A DNA stretch of 64,000 nucleotides from Farysia itapuensis (GCA_023212645.1 JALBYC010000003.1:496001-560000); one strand, 5' to 3'. Counted from the first letter of the stretch, positions 19,555 through 31,006 are shown. Notes: generated by a model from the sequence alone, not told the origin. Made by a program: numbers and translations.

Positions 19555-20553
19555 CTATTGTTGAGCCTTGGGCAAGATTTGGAAGTCGCCGACATTGAAG
19601 CCGACGTCCCAGCCGAGTTCCTCGAGTGTCCAGCCCATAATTTTTGGGTTCCCCTTTTGCAAAGCGTCCAGACACAGCCTGGTACTACGCTTGGGGTCCT
19701 TGTGGATGTCAGTTATCCGCTTCATATCGTCGTCCGATAACTTTATCAGAGTGATGTTCTGCTTCATCCTGCCCTGGTTTGTCGACTTGGGCGCGACAGA
19801 GGTGCCTCGCTGTACAGCCCAGCTCAGAGCAATCTGTCCGACAGTTACTTTGTAATTGTCGGCAATCTCGATCAAGTCTTTGTCGGACAAGATCGACGTG
19901 TTACGTTGACCCAGTGGGGAGTATGCGGTGACATGAATGCCCTTCTCTTTGCACAGGTCAAGCAGCTTCAAATCGGGCAGGTACGGGTGCGCTTCGATTT
20001 GGTTGACAGCAGGGATGACTTTGGCCGTTTGAAGCAAGATTGGTAATGTCTTCGGACTAAAGTTCGAGACGCCGATAGCTTTGACCTTGCCTTTGTGCGA
20101 TTTAAGGAAGATATCTTCCATCTGAGCCCATCGCTCATTGAATGTGGGACCGATGTGTTTGTCCTCTTCGTAGCCGTATGGGTTCCCATCCTTGTCAAGT
20201 CCATGAGGCCAGTGCATGAGCCAGAGATCGATATACTCAATGTTGAGATCTTTCAGACTTTTCTCGATCGCAGCGACAGGATCGTGGGCCCCTGGCGGAG
20301 GCATTTTCGTTGTAACGAAAAACTCGGACCTGGGTAAGCCTGACCTCCTTACCGCTTCACCCACCTCTACCTCATTTCTGTACATGGTAGCAGTGTCCAA
20401 GTGGCGGTAGCCGGTTTTGAAGGCAAGCAACAAAGCATCGATAAGCTCGTGGTTCAGTCCGTCGCTGCCGGCCTCGCCTTGCCAGCAGCCCATGCCGACC
20501 GAGGGCATTTTCGCTCCAGTGTTGAGAGTGAATTGGGGGATATCGGCTGCCAT
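19555..20553 (-). CDS. Aldo/keto reductase
   Basis: The 332-residue NADPH-dependent oxidoreductase has the full AKR catalytic tetrad: Asp53 and Tyr58 in HLDTATMYRNE, Lys83 in VTTKMPPP and His114 in LMHWPHG. The (beta/alpha)8 barrel signatures IGVSNFSPKTL and VNQIEAHPYL are present. The cofactor-phosphate segment near VAPKSTNQGRMKQN matches the IPKS...R region. It resembles fungal AKR3-like aldehyde/xylose/glycerol reductases, but the substrate cannot be set. A TATA box lies 55 bases upstream of the ATG. Confidence 0.93.
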   Translation of the reverse strand: MAADIPQFTLNTGAKMPSVGMGCWQGEAGSDGLNHELIDALLLAFKTGYRHLDTATMYRNEVEVGEAVRRSGLPRSEFFVTTKMPPPGAHDPVAAIEKSLKDLNIEYIDLWLMHWPHGLDKDGNPYGYEEDKHIGPTFNERWAQMEDIFLKSHKGKVKAIGVSNFSPKTLPILLQTAKVIPAVNQIEAHPYLPDLKLLDLCKEKGIHVTAYSPLGQRNTSILSDKDLIEIADNYKVTVGQIALSWAVQRGTSVAPKSTNQGRMKQNITLIKLSDDDMKRITDIHKDPKRSTRLCLDALQKGNPKIMGWTLEELGWDVGFNVGDFQILPKAQQ

Positions 20554-20607
20554 ACTGTCTGTGAAGATGTGGTCTCAATGGCAAGGAACTCGGAAAGGTT
20601 GCGGAGC

Positions 20608-20615
20608 TATATATA
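20608..20615 (-). promoter_or_regulatory. TATA box of the aldo/keto reductase gene
   Basis: TATATATA, read on the minus strand inside GGGTATATATAG, about 55 bases upstream of the ATG at 20553. Confidence 0.6.
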
Positions 20616-20768
20616 CCCTTGGCGGGCTGACCTCCACAAGCATCGCACGCCCATTTCAACTCCACTACCGTGTCGCAAAAGTACATAGCCGGTCTCTGAT
20701 AGCACGCTTGTGATTGTGAGGAATTTTGAATGTTTTGCTCATCGGGCATAACGTACAGGACAGAAGAG

Positions 20769-21989
20769 TTACAACTTGGAAGAAGTGATGGCGTTCTCAT
20801 TCTTGACTGTAGCAACCAGTGCGTAACCACCGCCGAGGCACTTTTTCCCGGAGGATTTGACGACCTGCTCAAAGGCAATCTCCTTCATACCGTTCTTCTC
20901 GCCGATATACCAGACGTTGGTCTGCAGTTCGTCTCCGGGCTTGACTGGCGAGGTAAAGCGTGTCGCCAGCACTTTGAGCTCGGGGCGCGTAGGATTGCCA
21001 GGCTCACCATCTTTTGGATCGACAGACTTAAGCACAGCGCGTGTAGCAAAGCCGAGTGAGCAGAGACCGTGCAGAATGACGCCTCCGAGGCCTCCCTTTT
21101 TGCCGATGCTGGGATCGATGTGCAGAGGATTGTAGTCACCGCTGAGGCGGTACAGAACTGCTTGAGCAGGAGAGGTTCGTTCTGCCAAAGTGAAGTCGGG
21201 CTCTCGGCTAGGTGCTTTGGGCGTGGGTGGTTTGGAAGCAACTGACTTACTATAGCCAGTGCCCTGGCCTCCTCCTCGGTAGAAAGCACTACCGATCATG
21301 GTAGCGTGGGTGCGGCCAACCGGCGAAACAAGGGTGACTTCAGTCTCGAGAATGAGACCTGAACCTTTGTCATGGACGGCAGAGATTCGCTTCTTAAGCT
21401 TCCAGCCTTCACCAGATACAGTGGGCAGAGGAGCATTCACCACGATGCTTTGTTCGCCGTGGACGATCGTGTCGGGGCTGAGAGCTGGGAAACCAGGAGT
21501 GGAGGATCTTGAGCTCACCATTTCGCGAAAGACGGTGGTGTCTTGCGAGGTGCCCTTCAGGCCAAGTACAACTGGGTACAGAGGAAAGGCACGGAAACCA
21601 TGTTCTAGCTCGTACGTATACTCGAGGTCCTTTTCTCCAGCTCCAATACCAGCGGCATAGGTAAGTAAGTCTCGTCGGTTCCAGGAGACTGGCTGATCAT
21701 CCGTTTGATGACCGACGGTCTGATCAAAATCGATGTTCTTCTTTGCTCCGGCGCTAGACATGGCAGCTACGTCTTCTTCGATGTGCAAGATGGGACGGTG
21801 AGACAATGGGGTAGAGCAGAATTTGCGAGTGTTCGCTAGAGACACAGGCGATGTGGTGGTGCTAGAGAAGGCTGCAGAGAAATGGCGAGAAAAGTAAACT
21901 GTGGGGTATGTGCGACAGGTGTCAACTGCCCGGCTGAGTATGCACCGAAACCCGGCTGTAACTCCCGGTACGCTTTCCAGGAGAGGCAT
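20769..21989 (-). CDS. MaoC-type enoyl-CoA hydratase 2 with C-terminal SKL
   Basis: The frame has 406 residues from the ATG at 21989, or 330 from an internal ATG at 21761 (MSSAGAKK). The core from residue ~85 is a double hot-dog hydratase-2. The N-terminal half has VSWNRRDLLTYAAGIGA. The C-terminal half holds the catalytic motif YRLSGDYNPLHIDP followed by GGVILHGLCSLG. This is the domain that hydrates trans-2-enoyl-CoA in the multifunctional enzyme of peroxisomal beta-oxidation, here without dehydrogenase domains. The protein ends in SKL, a canonical PTS1. The first 75 residues are Arg/Ser-rich with few acids and look like a mitochondrial presequence. Two products with different destinations are possible. 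Confidence 0.92.
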   Translation of the reverse strand: MPLLESVPGVTAGFRCILSRAVDTCRTYPTVYFSRHFSAAFSSTTTSPVSLANTRKFCSTPLSHRPILHIEEDVAAMSSAGAKKNIDFDQTVGHQTDDQPVSWNRRDLLTYAAGIGAGEKDLEYTYELEHGFRAFPLYPVVLGLKGTSQDTTVFREMVSSRSSTPGFPALSPDTIVHGEQSIVVNAPLPTVSGEGWKLKKRISAVHDKGSGLILETEVTLVSPVGRTHATMIGSAFYRGGGQGTGYSKSVASKPPTPKAPSREPDFTLAERTSPAQAVLYRLSGDYNPLHIDPSIGKKGGLGGVILHGLCSLGFATRAVLKSVDPKDGEPGNPTRPELKVLATRFTSPVKPGDELQTNVWYIGEKNGMKEIAFEQVVKSSGKKCLGGGYALVATVKNENAITSSKL

Positions 21990-22408
21990 TTAGCAAGGAA
22001 GCTCAAGATAATTTCGCAGTGGAATCGGTGCTCTTATTTACTCGCCTGCGATTTGATGCGAGCTTGTAGGAAGTGCGCACGACCGGCTTGACCGGCGAGG
22101 ACATTTGCCGTGCTGAGAAGCTGGCAGCGCGCATGCACGCGCAACGCAGAATATCGAGCATGTCAGACTGACTGGCTCTTGCGATCTTGCAATTTGCAAG
22201 GTGCGCCTTGCAGCTTGGGCTCTTGGCGCGCTTTGACCAGGTATTCCAAATTTGAATAATCGTGTTTTGTATGGTTAGATCTTGATTATGGATGACGGAA
22301 GGCGCGAAGGCGGAAACCACAATCATACGCGTGGGCTGTGCCAATTCCATAGACACCATCTTGACTTTCTGCCCCATCCGTCGCTAGACGCAAGCATAGA
22401 ACGCAATC
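21990..22408. other. Divergent promoter region
   Basis: It lies between the starts of the hydratase and the BAR-SH3 gene. GC-skewed short repeats (TTGCTAGC-free, GCGC-rich) occur near 22110-22140, and no gene is seen. Confidence 0.4.
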
Positions 22409-23683
22409 ATGAAGGGCATCGCAAAGGCGATGAAGCGCACGCCGCATCTCATGACCTCCAAAATCGGGATGGCTGCCAAGTCTTCCGATCCAGCTTTCGA
22501 CTCTCTCAATCAACGTTTCACTAACTTCGAGAAGCTCTCGGAGAAGCTGTTGAAAGACTCTTCCAGCTTTCGCGACGCTGTGAAAGCGATGCTGATGAGT
22601 GGAGCTAATTTTGGCAAGCACTTTGATACGCTTTTTCAACCAATCGGAAGCGAGTATGATCTCGAAACCCGTCATCCACAGGCACATCAAACAATGAGCA
22701 GTCTACCGCCCTACATGCAGCTCATGGACGAGCTCAAAGAAACCTTGACACCCGAAATCGAGCTCATTGAGAGCAGGGTGATCTCGCCGACTAAGGACTT
22801 CTTGACCGTTGTCAAAGCGATTCGTAAAAACATCACGAAGAGGGACCACAAGCTGGTGGACTACGATCGACACAACAACTCTTACTCAAAGCTACGCGAC
22901 AAGAAAGATAAGTCGCTCAAAGAAGAGCAGGGACTGTTCAAAGCCGAACAGGATTACGAGACTGCTGCCGCCGACTATGAGTACTACAACAACGCACTCA
23001 AAGAGGAACTGCCACGTTTCTTTGAGCTGGCTAGCAGCTTTATGACGCCCCTGTTCCACAGTTTCTACTACATGCAGCTCAACGTTTTCTACCTCACCAT
23101 GGAACGCCTGCAATCATTTGCGCAGGGAAAATACGATCTCAGCAACAATTCAATCACTGTGGTGGAAGACAACTACATGGCTCAGCTTACCGACGCATCA
23201 GAGAAACTAGAAGCACTCACGATCCGAAGGGGCGCATTGCCTTCGGCAAAGATCCTTGCTCAGAATCGCGTCTCTTCAGGCGGTCTCAGCCCCACTGGCT
23301 CTCGCATAAGTGGAGGGCTTGGTGCTGGTGCGCCTAGCCGTACAGGCTCCGTTCTCAGCAGCTCAAGTCGTGCGTCTGCTGGTGGCGCTGGTATTCCCCC
23401 TCCCGCTTATGGTGCAGCCACTGGCTCCGCTTCTGCAGCTGCAGCAGCGACGAAGCGAGCGCCTCCACCTCCTCCCATGAAGCCGAAACCAGGAATGGCG
23501 CCGCCACGCGACTACGTAGTAGCCTTGTACGACTACGCGGCTACAGCTGACGGCGATCTTTCTTTCAATGCTGGTGACCGCATCGAGGTGACGGAACGAA
23601 CTACATCCACGGAAGACTGGTGGACAGGTACCTTGAACGGTCAGTCAGGCGTTTTCCCTGGAAACTATGTCCGCGACGAATAG
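22409..23683 (+). CDS. RVS167: BAR and SH3 domain protein, Rvs167/Hob1 type (amphiphysin family)
   Basis: The 424-residue frame has an amphipathic basic N-terminus (MKGIAKAMKRTPH), a BAR domain to about residue 270, a Ser/Gly/Ala-rich linker, a Pro-rich segment (RAPPPPPMKPKPG, ~345) and a C-terminal SH3 domain (ALYDYAA, then DWWTGTLNGQSGVFPGNYV). BAR landmarks include FGKHFDTLFQPIGSE, VKAIRKNITKRDHKLVDYDR and the final-helix region MERLQSFAQGKYD. Fungal Rvs167 works as a heterodimer with Rvs161 in endocytic vesicle scission and actin organisation. Presence of the SH3 domain separates this one from the Rvs161/Hob3 type. It is intronless and converges with the ENA gene. Confidence 0.95.
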   Translation: MKGIAKAMKRTPHLMTSKIGMAAKSSDPAFDSLNQRFTNFEKLSEKLLKDSSSFRDAVKAMLMSGANFGKHFDTLFQPIGSEYDLETRHPQAHQTMSSLPPYMQLMDELKETLTPEIELIESRVISPTKDFLTVVKAIRKNITKRDHKLVDYDRHNNSYSKLRDKKDKSLKEEQGLFKAEQDYETAAADYEYYNNALKEELPRFFELASSFMTPLFHSFYYMQLNVFYLTMERLQSFAQGKYDLSNNSITVVEDNYMAQLTDASEKLEALTIRRGALPSAKILAQNRVSSGGLSPTGSRISGGLGAGAPSRTGSVLSSSSRASAGGAGIPPPAYGAATGSASAAAAATKRAPPPPPMKPKPGMAPPRDYVVALYDYAATADGDLSFNAGDRIEVTERTTSTEDWWTGTLNGQSGVFPGNYVRDE

Positions 23684-23908
23684 ACTATGCCATCACCTTC
23701 GCGTGTACTCCCTGTACTCCTTTTAAGTTCTTCACAATCTTTGTAGCAACAATTTCCGGGCTTAGTGATCATCCGGGCTACTGAAGAAGGATGTAATGCT
23801 GACACCCTAGCCACACTTATTGATACGATTTGATTTTGGACATTCTACAATGCTATGACAGAGAATTCTTATATTGTCTAGAGATGCAAGGGGCTAAGAT
23901 AGTGAAGG

Positions 23909-26900
23909 CTAGGGGGCGACTGCGGTTACCTCTGAGGACATGGTCGGTGCGGGATCCATAGCTTTGCTGTTGTTGACTTTCTGAGACTTGGAACCCTTCG
24001 AAAACTTGGTCGCATCAGCTTCAGCCTTTTCATTGAAGGCACCGTCATCTTCCGACTGGTTCTGGCCCATCTCCTCGTCCACAATCTTGGTGTTGTCGAC
24101 TTGGGTTCTTCGGTAGTATACTCGCTTTCCCCATTTGTAAAGTTCGATGCCACCAACAAAGAGAAAAGTGCAGACAAAGATGATGCCCCATTCCCAACTG
24201 ATACCGGTGTGCAGGAACACGATGTCGTTGAGCCCGGGAATGTAGAGGATGGGGAAGACACTGAAGAAGCCGCCGACAACGCAGATAAATAAAAATCTGT
24301 TTTTGCCCCACGTGTCCTTGAACCACTGGTTGTACCATCTTCCGTCGTCGCGCATCGCGAAGAAGCTTCGTCGAGAATCGATTACCTCCCATGCAAGTAG
24401 TAGAGAGAACCAGGTGATGACTGCAAAGGTGGCTCCACGCGCTCGGAATACAGTCTCGCAAGAATCGGAGAAGTCAGAATTGCAGTTTAAGCCTAAGTCG
24501 CCATTGCCCCATCGGAAAGTGATGAGAGTAAAAGTGGCTAGACAAAGTACGGCCATCCAGAGACCGTAGACGATCATATCTGTCAGCATTTCGGGTGTGA
24601 AGATGCCCCACTTGTTGCTGCGTGGGGCTCTTCGCATTACATCAAGAGAAGCCTTCTCCATGCCAAGGCCCATGGCTGGAAACCCTGAAGTGATCATGAT
24701 GACGTACAGAATCTCGACGGGAGAAAGAGGAAATACGGACAGCCCAGTTACATCCTTGAATGCCAATCCGATCAGCAACACAGCGGCCTGGGCAACATTC
24801 TGTGCTAACAAGTGGCAGACGAACTTGGCGATGTTATCAGCCATGCGTCGACCTTCTTCGATGGCGTTTCCGATCGAAGCAAAGTTGTCGTCGGTCAAGA
24901 CAATGTCGGAAGCATCTTTGGCAACGTCAGAACCGTTCATGCCCATGGCAATGCCCACATCAGACATCTTGAGGGAGGGTGAATCGTTGACGCCGTCTCC
25001 GGTCATTGCGCAGAATTTGCCTCGTCGGTGCAATGCTTCGATCATTCGGACTTTTGTTTGTGGAGCACATCGTGCAATGACAAGTGGCAGTTGGACCAGA
25101 CCATCGATCTCGGCCTCGGAGAGCTTGTCGAATTGGGAGGCAGTCATCACCATGGTCTCGATCTCAGCCCTCGAGTATCGCTTGGTGTTGCGGGGAATGA
25201 TACCGACTTCGAGAGCGATCGCCTTTGCTGTACCTGGGTGGTCTCCGGTAAGCATTCGAACAGCGATTCCTGCTTCTTTGCATCTGCGCACAGCTCCAGC
25301 GGTCTCGGGTCGCGGAGGGTCATAGAGGCCGACAAGTCCCAAGAATATCATGTTGGACTCGATCTCCTCTCGATCTACTTCGTCACCCTCATTGACTTCA
25401 GCAGGGGTCATCTTTCGATGGGCAAGGGCAAGCACCCGAAGGCCTTGTGTGGCTAAAGCTTCCATATTTTCGAGAATTTTGGCCTCGAAGTCGTCAGTGA
25501 GATCCACGAGACCATCGATGGTCTGAGCAGAGACGCAGGATTCCAGGACACGCTCGACAGCGCCTTTCATCATAGCGTATGAATCATGAGTCTCGTTATT
25601 GGTATAAGTAACCGCCATACGCTTCACTGAGCTGTCGAAGGGATATTCTGCGATCTGCGACCATTTGGCAGCAGTTCTGTCCTTCTCGATGACCTCCTTG
25701 TCGGCGTCCGTGCCCTTAGTAAGTTTCAGACGGCCCCAAGCGAACCTAGTCGCAAAAGTCTGAATCGCACACTCGGTCGGATCGCCATGTGCGACCCATT
25801 CGTGGGTCTCCTTATCCTTGAAGACTGTAGCAAGGTTGCAGAGAGAGGCGACATTCATAAAGTCTTCTAGCCTAGGTTGGCCCTTGACCTTATCTGATTT
25901 GCCGGATCGGGCAACAATCTCGCCTTCACTTGGCCCATCTTTTTGGTCGCGAGGCTCGACATCGTTAACCGAGACCTGTCCGAGAATAGGATTGAATGGT
26001 TCGTTGGTTTCCGAGACACTATAAGTGCCGGAGGCTGGAATCCAAGCCTTGCGTACGACCATTTTTCCTTGAGTCAATGTCCCGGTCTTGTCAGAACAGA
26101 TATCGTTGATCGATCCCAGAGCTTCGAGAGAGTCGAGCTTGCGAACGATGACGTGCCTCTTGACCATAGCTTTGCTGCCCATGGACATGGTGATTGTGAG
26201 CACAGCAGTCAGAGAAGCCGGAATCATGGATACGCCTGTTGCTACAGCATAGATGATGACTTCGTTGTCGGTCCAATTGTTGGCGAGGAACACGATGATA
26301 GCAAACAAGACAGCGATGAAGAACAGGAGAACAGCGAGCTGGGAGAGCCTGCGTTGAAGGGGCGTGCCTTTGTTGGTGCCGAGGAAATTGTTGATTTTGT
26401 CCCACACAGTCAGAGCACCTGCCTGGACATATCGGTGGGGGCCGGCTTTGCCGTACGCGTTCCTCTTGACATCACGGATCTTCTGAGCCTTATCGGCTCC
26501 CCGCAGCGCATCAGCAATCTTGCCAATTTCAGTCTTCATGCCGGTACCAACAACGACACCAGTAGCGCGGCCTTTTGAGACTGTAGAGGAGGTAAACGCC
26601 ATATTGAGTCGATCACCGACTCCGACATCTTCGTCAGATTGGTAAATTTGTGTGTGGTCTTTGGCGACAGGTAGCGACTCTCCGGTAAGAAGAGCTTCAT
26701 CGGTCTCGAAGTTCATCGAGTCGATGAGACGACAGTCGGCGGGGACCGTGTCACCGGTGGAGAGCTGGATGATATCTCCAGGAACGACTTCGATTGCTGG
26801 AACAGTGACACCATCGCCGTTGCGAAGCACACGGGCGGTGGGGGACGCGAGATTCCTTAGTGCGTTCATAGTTTTCTCGGCAGAGAGTTCCTGAACAAAG

Positions 26901-27350
26901 CCAACGGCGATGTTGATGCCTACCACGCCGGCTAGAACACCACCTTCGATCCAAGAGCCGATTCCGAGGGAAACTCCCATAGCAAGTACGAGAACCTGCG
27001 TTCGAGACAGAAAAGAGGTTCCAGGATGTCAGAAATCGTAAAACTAAAGTTCGGGCAGGTGTCTTACTACTTACCAATGTCATAGCATTAGCGATTTGAT
27101 GTAGAATGATCTTGAAGATACTGATCTCGTCACCTCCCTCGAGCTGATTAGGGCCATACTCTTGAGTTCGCGCTTCGATGTCTTTCTTGTTGAGTCCGTG
27201 CTCAGCATCCTCCACGCCAAGAGCTCGCAGGACACTTGTGTAGTGGTGTTTCCATGCTTCGGTCAGCGCAGCATCGACGTCAATGTCGGGTCCCGGAATT
27301 GTGTCGCTTCGAGGAAATGTTTGCTCCCCTTTGGAGATCTTCTGTACCAT
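23909..27350 (-). CDS. ENA1: ENA-type (P-type IID) Na+/K+ exporting ATPase, two exons
   Basis: Exon 1 is 27075-27350 and exon 2 is 23909-26995, joined across a 79-base GTAAGT...CAG intron inside the first membrane segment (MTL then VLVLAMGVSLG). The product is 1120 residues. An in-frame ATG at 27377 would add nine. P-type landmarks: TGES in LLTGESLPV, the phosphorylation site CSDKTGTLTQ near residue 390, KGA in the nucleotide domain, and the hinge TGDGVNDSPSLK. The late PAMGLGMEKAS and RAP motifs are characteristic of fungal ENA pumps. Known members expel Na+ and K+ at the plasma membrane under salt and high pH. A TATA-like tract lies about 150 bases upstream. Confidence 0.95.
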
Positions 27351-28765
27351 GTTGAAGTCGAGGCACCTTTTGTACAATCTGTTCTACGGTGAAGGTCCTA
27401 AAAAAGGTCTTGAGGCATGCAGCGAGAGTGTTTCCTAGCGGTAGAAGCTTCCAAGGGTAAGGAGGCGGCTGAGATGTCCTACGAGAGCCGGCGGCGGTAT
27501 GATATATATATACATCCTGACTTATCTCGAAGAAAGTCCGGATGACGACGATGTGCGGGGGACTATCGGGAATGCCAAGAGTTCGACGGCTACATGACTG
27601 CAACATTGTCACCGGGGATGACCACAGTATTAGGACGGGATTGATATTGATATGATGTTGGCTGGGTGCCAAGCTAATTGCCAAGGCCGCCGAAACCGCG
27701 ACGCAGCTCTTGCTCTTGGCTGACGCCCGAATGCGCAAACAGTGAGCATTTCAAGTCGGTCCTTGGCAGGGTCCGAAGTTTGATCCTGCATACATTCTGC
27801 TTTCATGCATAAATAAATGAGACACTGATCTGGAGCTCGACACCCGCTCGGAGAATTTAGATGTCTACGCACTTCTGACTAGTCTGACGCATACATCATC
27901 GGCACGTTTCCTTGGCGAAGCGGCGGCCCGCAAAAAGCGTTCGACACATGGCAGAACGAGTCTCTCATGTCAATTACCGAAATGGCTTGGCGTGTGGGTG
28001 ATGACGGCTAAGTAATGCCTGACTAAATCAGCCCGCATCCCGGACTGACGAGCCGCCGCCGGTGGCATTGCCAGTTACAATCCTCAGGCAATGCTTCAGG
28101 ACCAGAGCGAAGGCTGTTCTTGAAACAGGAGGAAGAACGAATACCTTGAACCGAGTGACTAGTGAACGGGCCAGTAGAGTTCTGCTGGAATTGAAGATTC
28201 GATTGGATTGACACAGGAGTGTTAGGCATGACACGGTCTTCAGATACGTTGAGGCTGCGTCCAAGTAGATTGTCGTCTAACGCTCTCTCGAAGGCGAACA
28301 CTGCACATCTCGCTGTGATTATATACTTGTCCGTTGATGCTCGCCGAAACTCACTTCAATCGTGTGTTCAGGTCGTGATTTTTTAGCATGTGGACGTGCT
28401 CAGAAAGTAGCTTGGCGTTCACATTCTTCGTGAGCTTCAGAGTGGACCGCGGACGAAGCTAGACGCGAACAAAATCGCAAATAAAATGCGAGGACATTAA
28501 AGTGCGACAAAAATACACACACTGCATGTCTGGACCCTTTCCCTCCATTCTGCAACAGCGACTCAACAAGGAAAGATCCCAAAGATATGCCGCGTATGCC
28601 GTTGCCAAACCTTCGGCGAATCTTCAGCTCAGCCAGAACAGACGACCAAGAACGCTTTGTATCTCGCCAAGCTTTCTTCCGCTTCTGCAGCTTCCTCACC
28701 TCGTGTGCTGTCATTGCGTTGTTGAGTAGTCCTAGGCGGAGACGAGCCGTTGGTCTGTAAACATC
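27351..28765. other. 1.4 kb divergent promoter region
   Basis: This is the long space between the starts of the ENA pump and the metallopeptidase. No ORF in it shows family features, and no RNA gene or repeat was seen. The length fits a heavily regulated ENA promoter, but no specific Crz1-, PacC- or Rim101-type site was confirmed. Confidence 0.45.
27502..27512 (-). promoter_or_regulatory. TATA-like tract of the ENA gene
   Basis: An ATATATATATA tract about 150 bases upstream of the ENA ATG. Confidence 0.45.
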
Positions 28766-31006
28766 ATGCCTCCTCTGGGCGCCGAGACAAGTGTCTGCTT
28801 CCATAATATCCAGGATGGCGAAACAGTTTTCCAACGCCTACTTCTTGTGGAAGGTACTGCAGGCAACAGTGATGGGTCGATCCATGTTAAGCACGACCCT
28901 GAGGCCGGCTTCGCACCGCAGTCATGGGAAGTCAACGAAGGTCACTTCAAAGCTCTTCTGCCTCTCAAAGTTGGAGCCAACGCGCTGATATTCACTCATC
29001 ACGACGATTCAAGTAGCTCATATCGCAACAGCGCTGTCTTGAACATCACGTACGTACGACCTAGTTCACTTCCACTCCACCTTGCCATTGTTGCTGCCTC
29101 GGACTCGCCCGTGTGGCAGACTGCGGGCCACGAGCCGTCCCATTCTTGCCAACCCGAGAAAAGCCGCTCAATATCACGTGTATGGAGCAGGGCACTCAAT
29201 CGATTGGATGCTAACTCTTCTCCCAGAGGTAAGATTATGTCCAACGAGGTCCAAGTGGCGCTCGTGGACTCGCCAACAGGGCCGCGCAGAGAACTGCTAC
29301 GTGCTGGAGGGCTTACTGAAATCAAGAGACGCATTGCTCTTCAGGCATATCTGTGGCAAGCATTTCATGCAGAGCAGATGCGACGACTTGGGATGGGACG
29401 GCGGACGTTTCAGCTCGATGATGTCACTCCAGAAAACTCGAGCACAACAGTCAGAGACGTGCAAGAGCTCTCTCACATGCCACGTGTACATCTGCTACGG
29501 TCACGACATACTCTCAAGGAGTTTCGCGACCCCGATAATGCTCAACAAAACAGTCGTGCTCGGAATGGCGGAGCAATGCACGCGTTTGCGCGAGAAGCAC
29601 TCGAAGATCCTTCCACACCTCGATTCCTGCACTCTTCGCCTGTGGCAGTGTTGACGCTAGATACGATCTGGGACTTGAAGATGAAGCTGCTGAGAGCTCA
29701 TGGAGCCGTCGGAAGCGGCGGACAGGGCCACATATCCTTGGGCGTCATGGGTAGCCACTGGCTCTGGGCTGCTCCGTCGTCGCTCGATCAAGTCACCAAG
29801 TCGTTTCTCGACACAGAAGCGACTCATGAATCATGCGTCAACGATCTCAACGAGTGCCCTACTGCTTGGCAAACCTTAAATATTGGGTCTGGTGCTTTCT
29901 TTCACGAAGCTGGACATGCTTTTAACAATCCACATTGGCCTTCAGGAGTCATGGCACGAGGTTACGTTGAGTTCAATCGGGCATTCATGACCCGTGAACC
30001 GGGATGCTCTCGCAACGGAATAGCTAAAAATCAGTTCTTTTCACCCATCCACGCCGGCAACGACGACAAACACTTCCATCTGCACAGGGCTCAAGCAATT
30101 CGTGCTCGGTGGCATCCCTCGTGTCGCTTGCCCACCGACCCGACCTTACCTCATTTGAAGCTGACGGATCAGGCTTCATGGATCGACTGGAACGAAAACG
30201 AGCCAACATGGACGAGTGCCCCTGACGGTGCTGTCTTGAGATGTTCGTCGGGCATCGGAGCCGTGGAGATAGATTACAATGGCGAGCACCGGACTCGGTA
30301 TGAGTGGCTGAATTTGACGAACGACGCCTCAGAAGAAAGGCCACCTGTCCAATTCCTACTTACCCCCGCCAGACTGACCAAGTTGCTCGGCTTTGACGTT
30401 ATGGACCCGTCAGCCCCGTCGATAAGGCTGAATGGTCTTGCTTGCAACATGCGACAAGCCGAACTAGACGACTTCCGAGCGCATGGTGTAGCACGACCAT
30501 TAACGATACCAGGGCTTCATTCGTCTCGACTTGTTATCAAGAGCATCCCTCTGGGCTCGCCCTCAAGTGGTGACAGGCAGTGGACTCTAATCTTTCCTCA
30601 CGAGCGCGACGATCTGTCCCACACCAGACCAGCGCTTTGTTCGATCGCAATTTTCAGCGGCGCCTGCTTTGACGGTCTGCAGTTCATCTACTCTGACGGC
30701 CACAAAGCTGTATTCGGACCCTGTGGCGGCTCGCCCTATACGCTGAATCTCGGACCAAATGATGGCATTGCTCACATCAAAGTGAGAGCTGGCGCCTGGA
30801 TTGACGCGATCGAGATAGGCCTAAGAAGCGGCCGTAGCAGTGGAATGCGGGGCAATACCACCGGTGGGAGTTTACGAGTGTTGGACCCCCACCAAGGCGT
30901 GACACCAAATGAATCAAAGTCAGCAACCCGAGGTCGTATCGTCGGCCTGTACGGTTCCAGCGGTGCGTGGATGGACAGTTTTGGCGTTTATACATCCTCA
31001 TTCTAG
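28766..31006 (+). CDS. Putative zinc metallopeptidase with jacalin-like C-terminal domain
   Basis: The 746-residue frame has an N-terminal beta-rich region opening FHNIQDGETVFQRLLLVEG. The central metallopeptidase region contains HEAGHAFNNPH (near residue 379), the HExxH zinc motif plus a third ligand region. The C-terminal ~150 residues resemble a jacalin-type lectin fold, with VRAGAWIDAIEIGL and a last strand RIVGLYGSSGAWMDSFGVY. This order matches the uncharacterised fungal family of yeast YIL108W (Metallopep). No secretion signal is visible, so it is probably cytosolic. Substrate is unknown. It converges with the gene at 31069-35241, 62 bases apart. Confidence 0.85.
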   Translation: MPPLGAETSVCFHNIQDGETVFQRLLLVEGTAGNSDGSIHVKHDPEAGFAPQSWEVNEGHFKALLPLKVGANALIFTHHDDSSSSYRNSAVLNITYVRPSSLPLHLAIVAASDSPVWQTAGHEPSHSCQPEKSRSISRVWSRALNRLDANSSPRGKIMSNEVQVALVDSPTGPRRELLRAGGLTEIKRRIALQAYLWQAFHAEQMRRLGMGRRTFQLDDVTPENSSTTVRDVQELSHMPRVHLLRSRHTLKEFRDPDNAQQNSRARNGGAMHAFAREALEDPSTPRFLHSSPVAVLTLDTIWDLKMKLLRAHGAVGSGGQGHISLGVMGSHWLWAAPSSLDQVTKSFLDTEATHESCVNDLNECPTAWQTLNIGSGAFFHEAGHAFNNPHWPSGVMARGYVEFNRAFMTREPGCSRNGIAKNQFFSPIHAGNDDKHFHLHRAQAIRARWHPSCRLPTDPTLPHLKLTDQASWIDWNENEPTWTSAPDGAVLRCSSGIGAVEIDYNGEHRTRYEWLNLTNDASEERPPVQFLLTPARLTKLLGFDVMDPSAPSIRLNGLACNMRQAELDDFRAHGVARPLTIPGLHSSRLVIKSIPLGSPSSGDRQWTLIFPHERDDLSHTRPALCSIAIFSGACFDGLQFIYSDGHKAVFGPCGGSPYTLNLGPNDGIAHIKVRAGAWIDAIEIGLRSGRSSGMRGNTTGGSLRVLDPHQGVTPNESKSATRGRIVGLYGSSGAWMDSFGVYTSSF

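Noticed and set aside
28023..28301. 92-codon minus-strand frame in the ENA promoter region
   Set aside because: It starts with GTG and shows no conserved motif.
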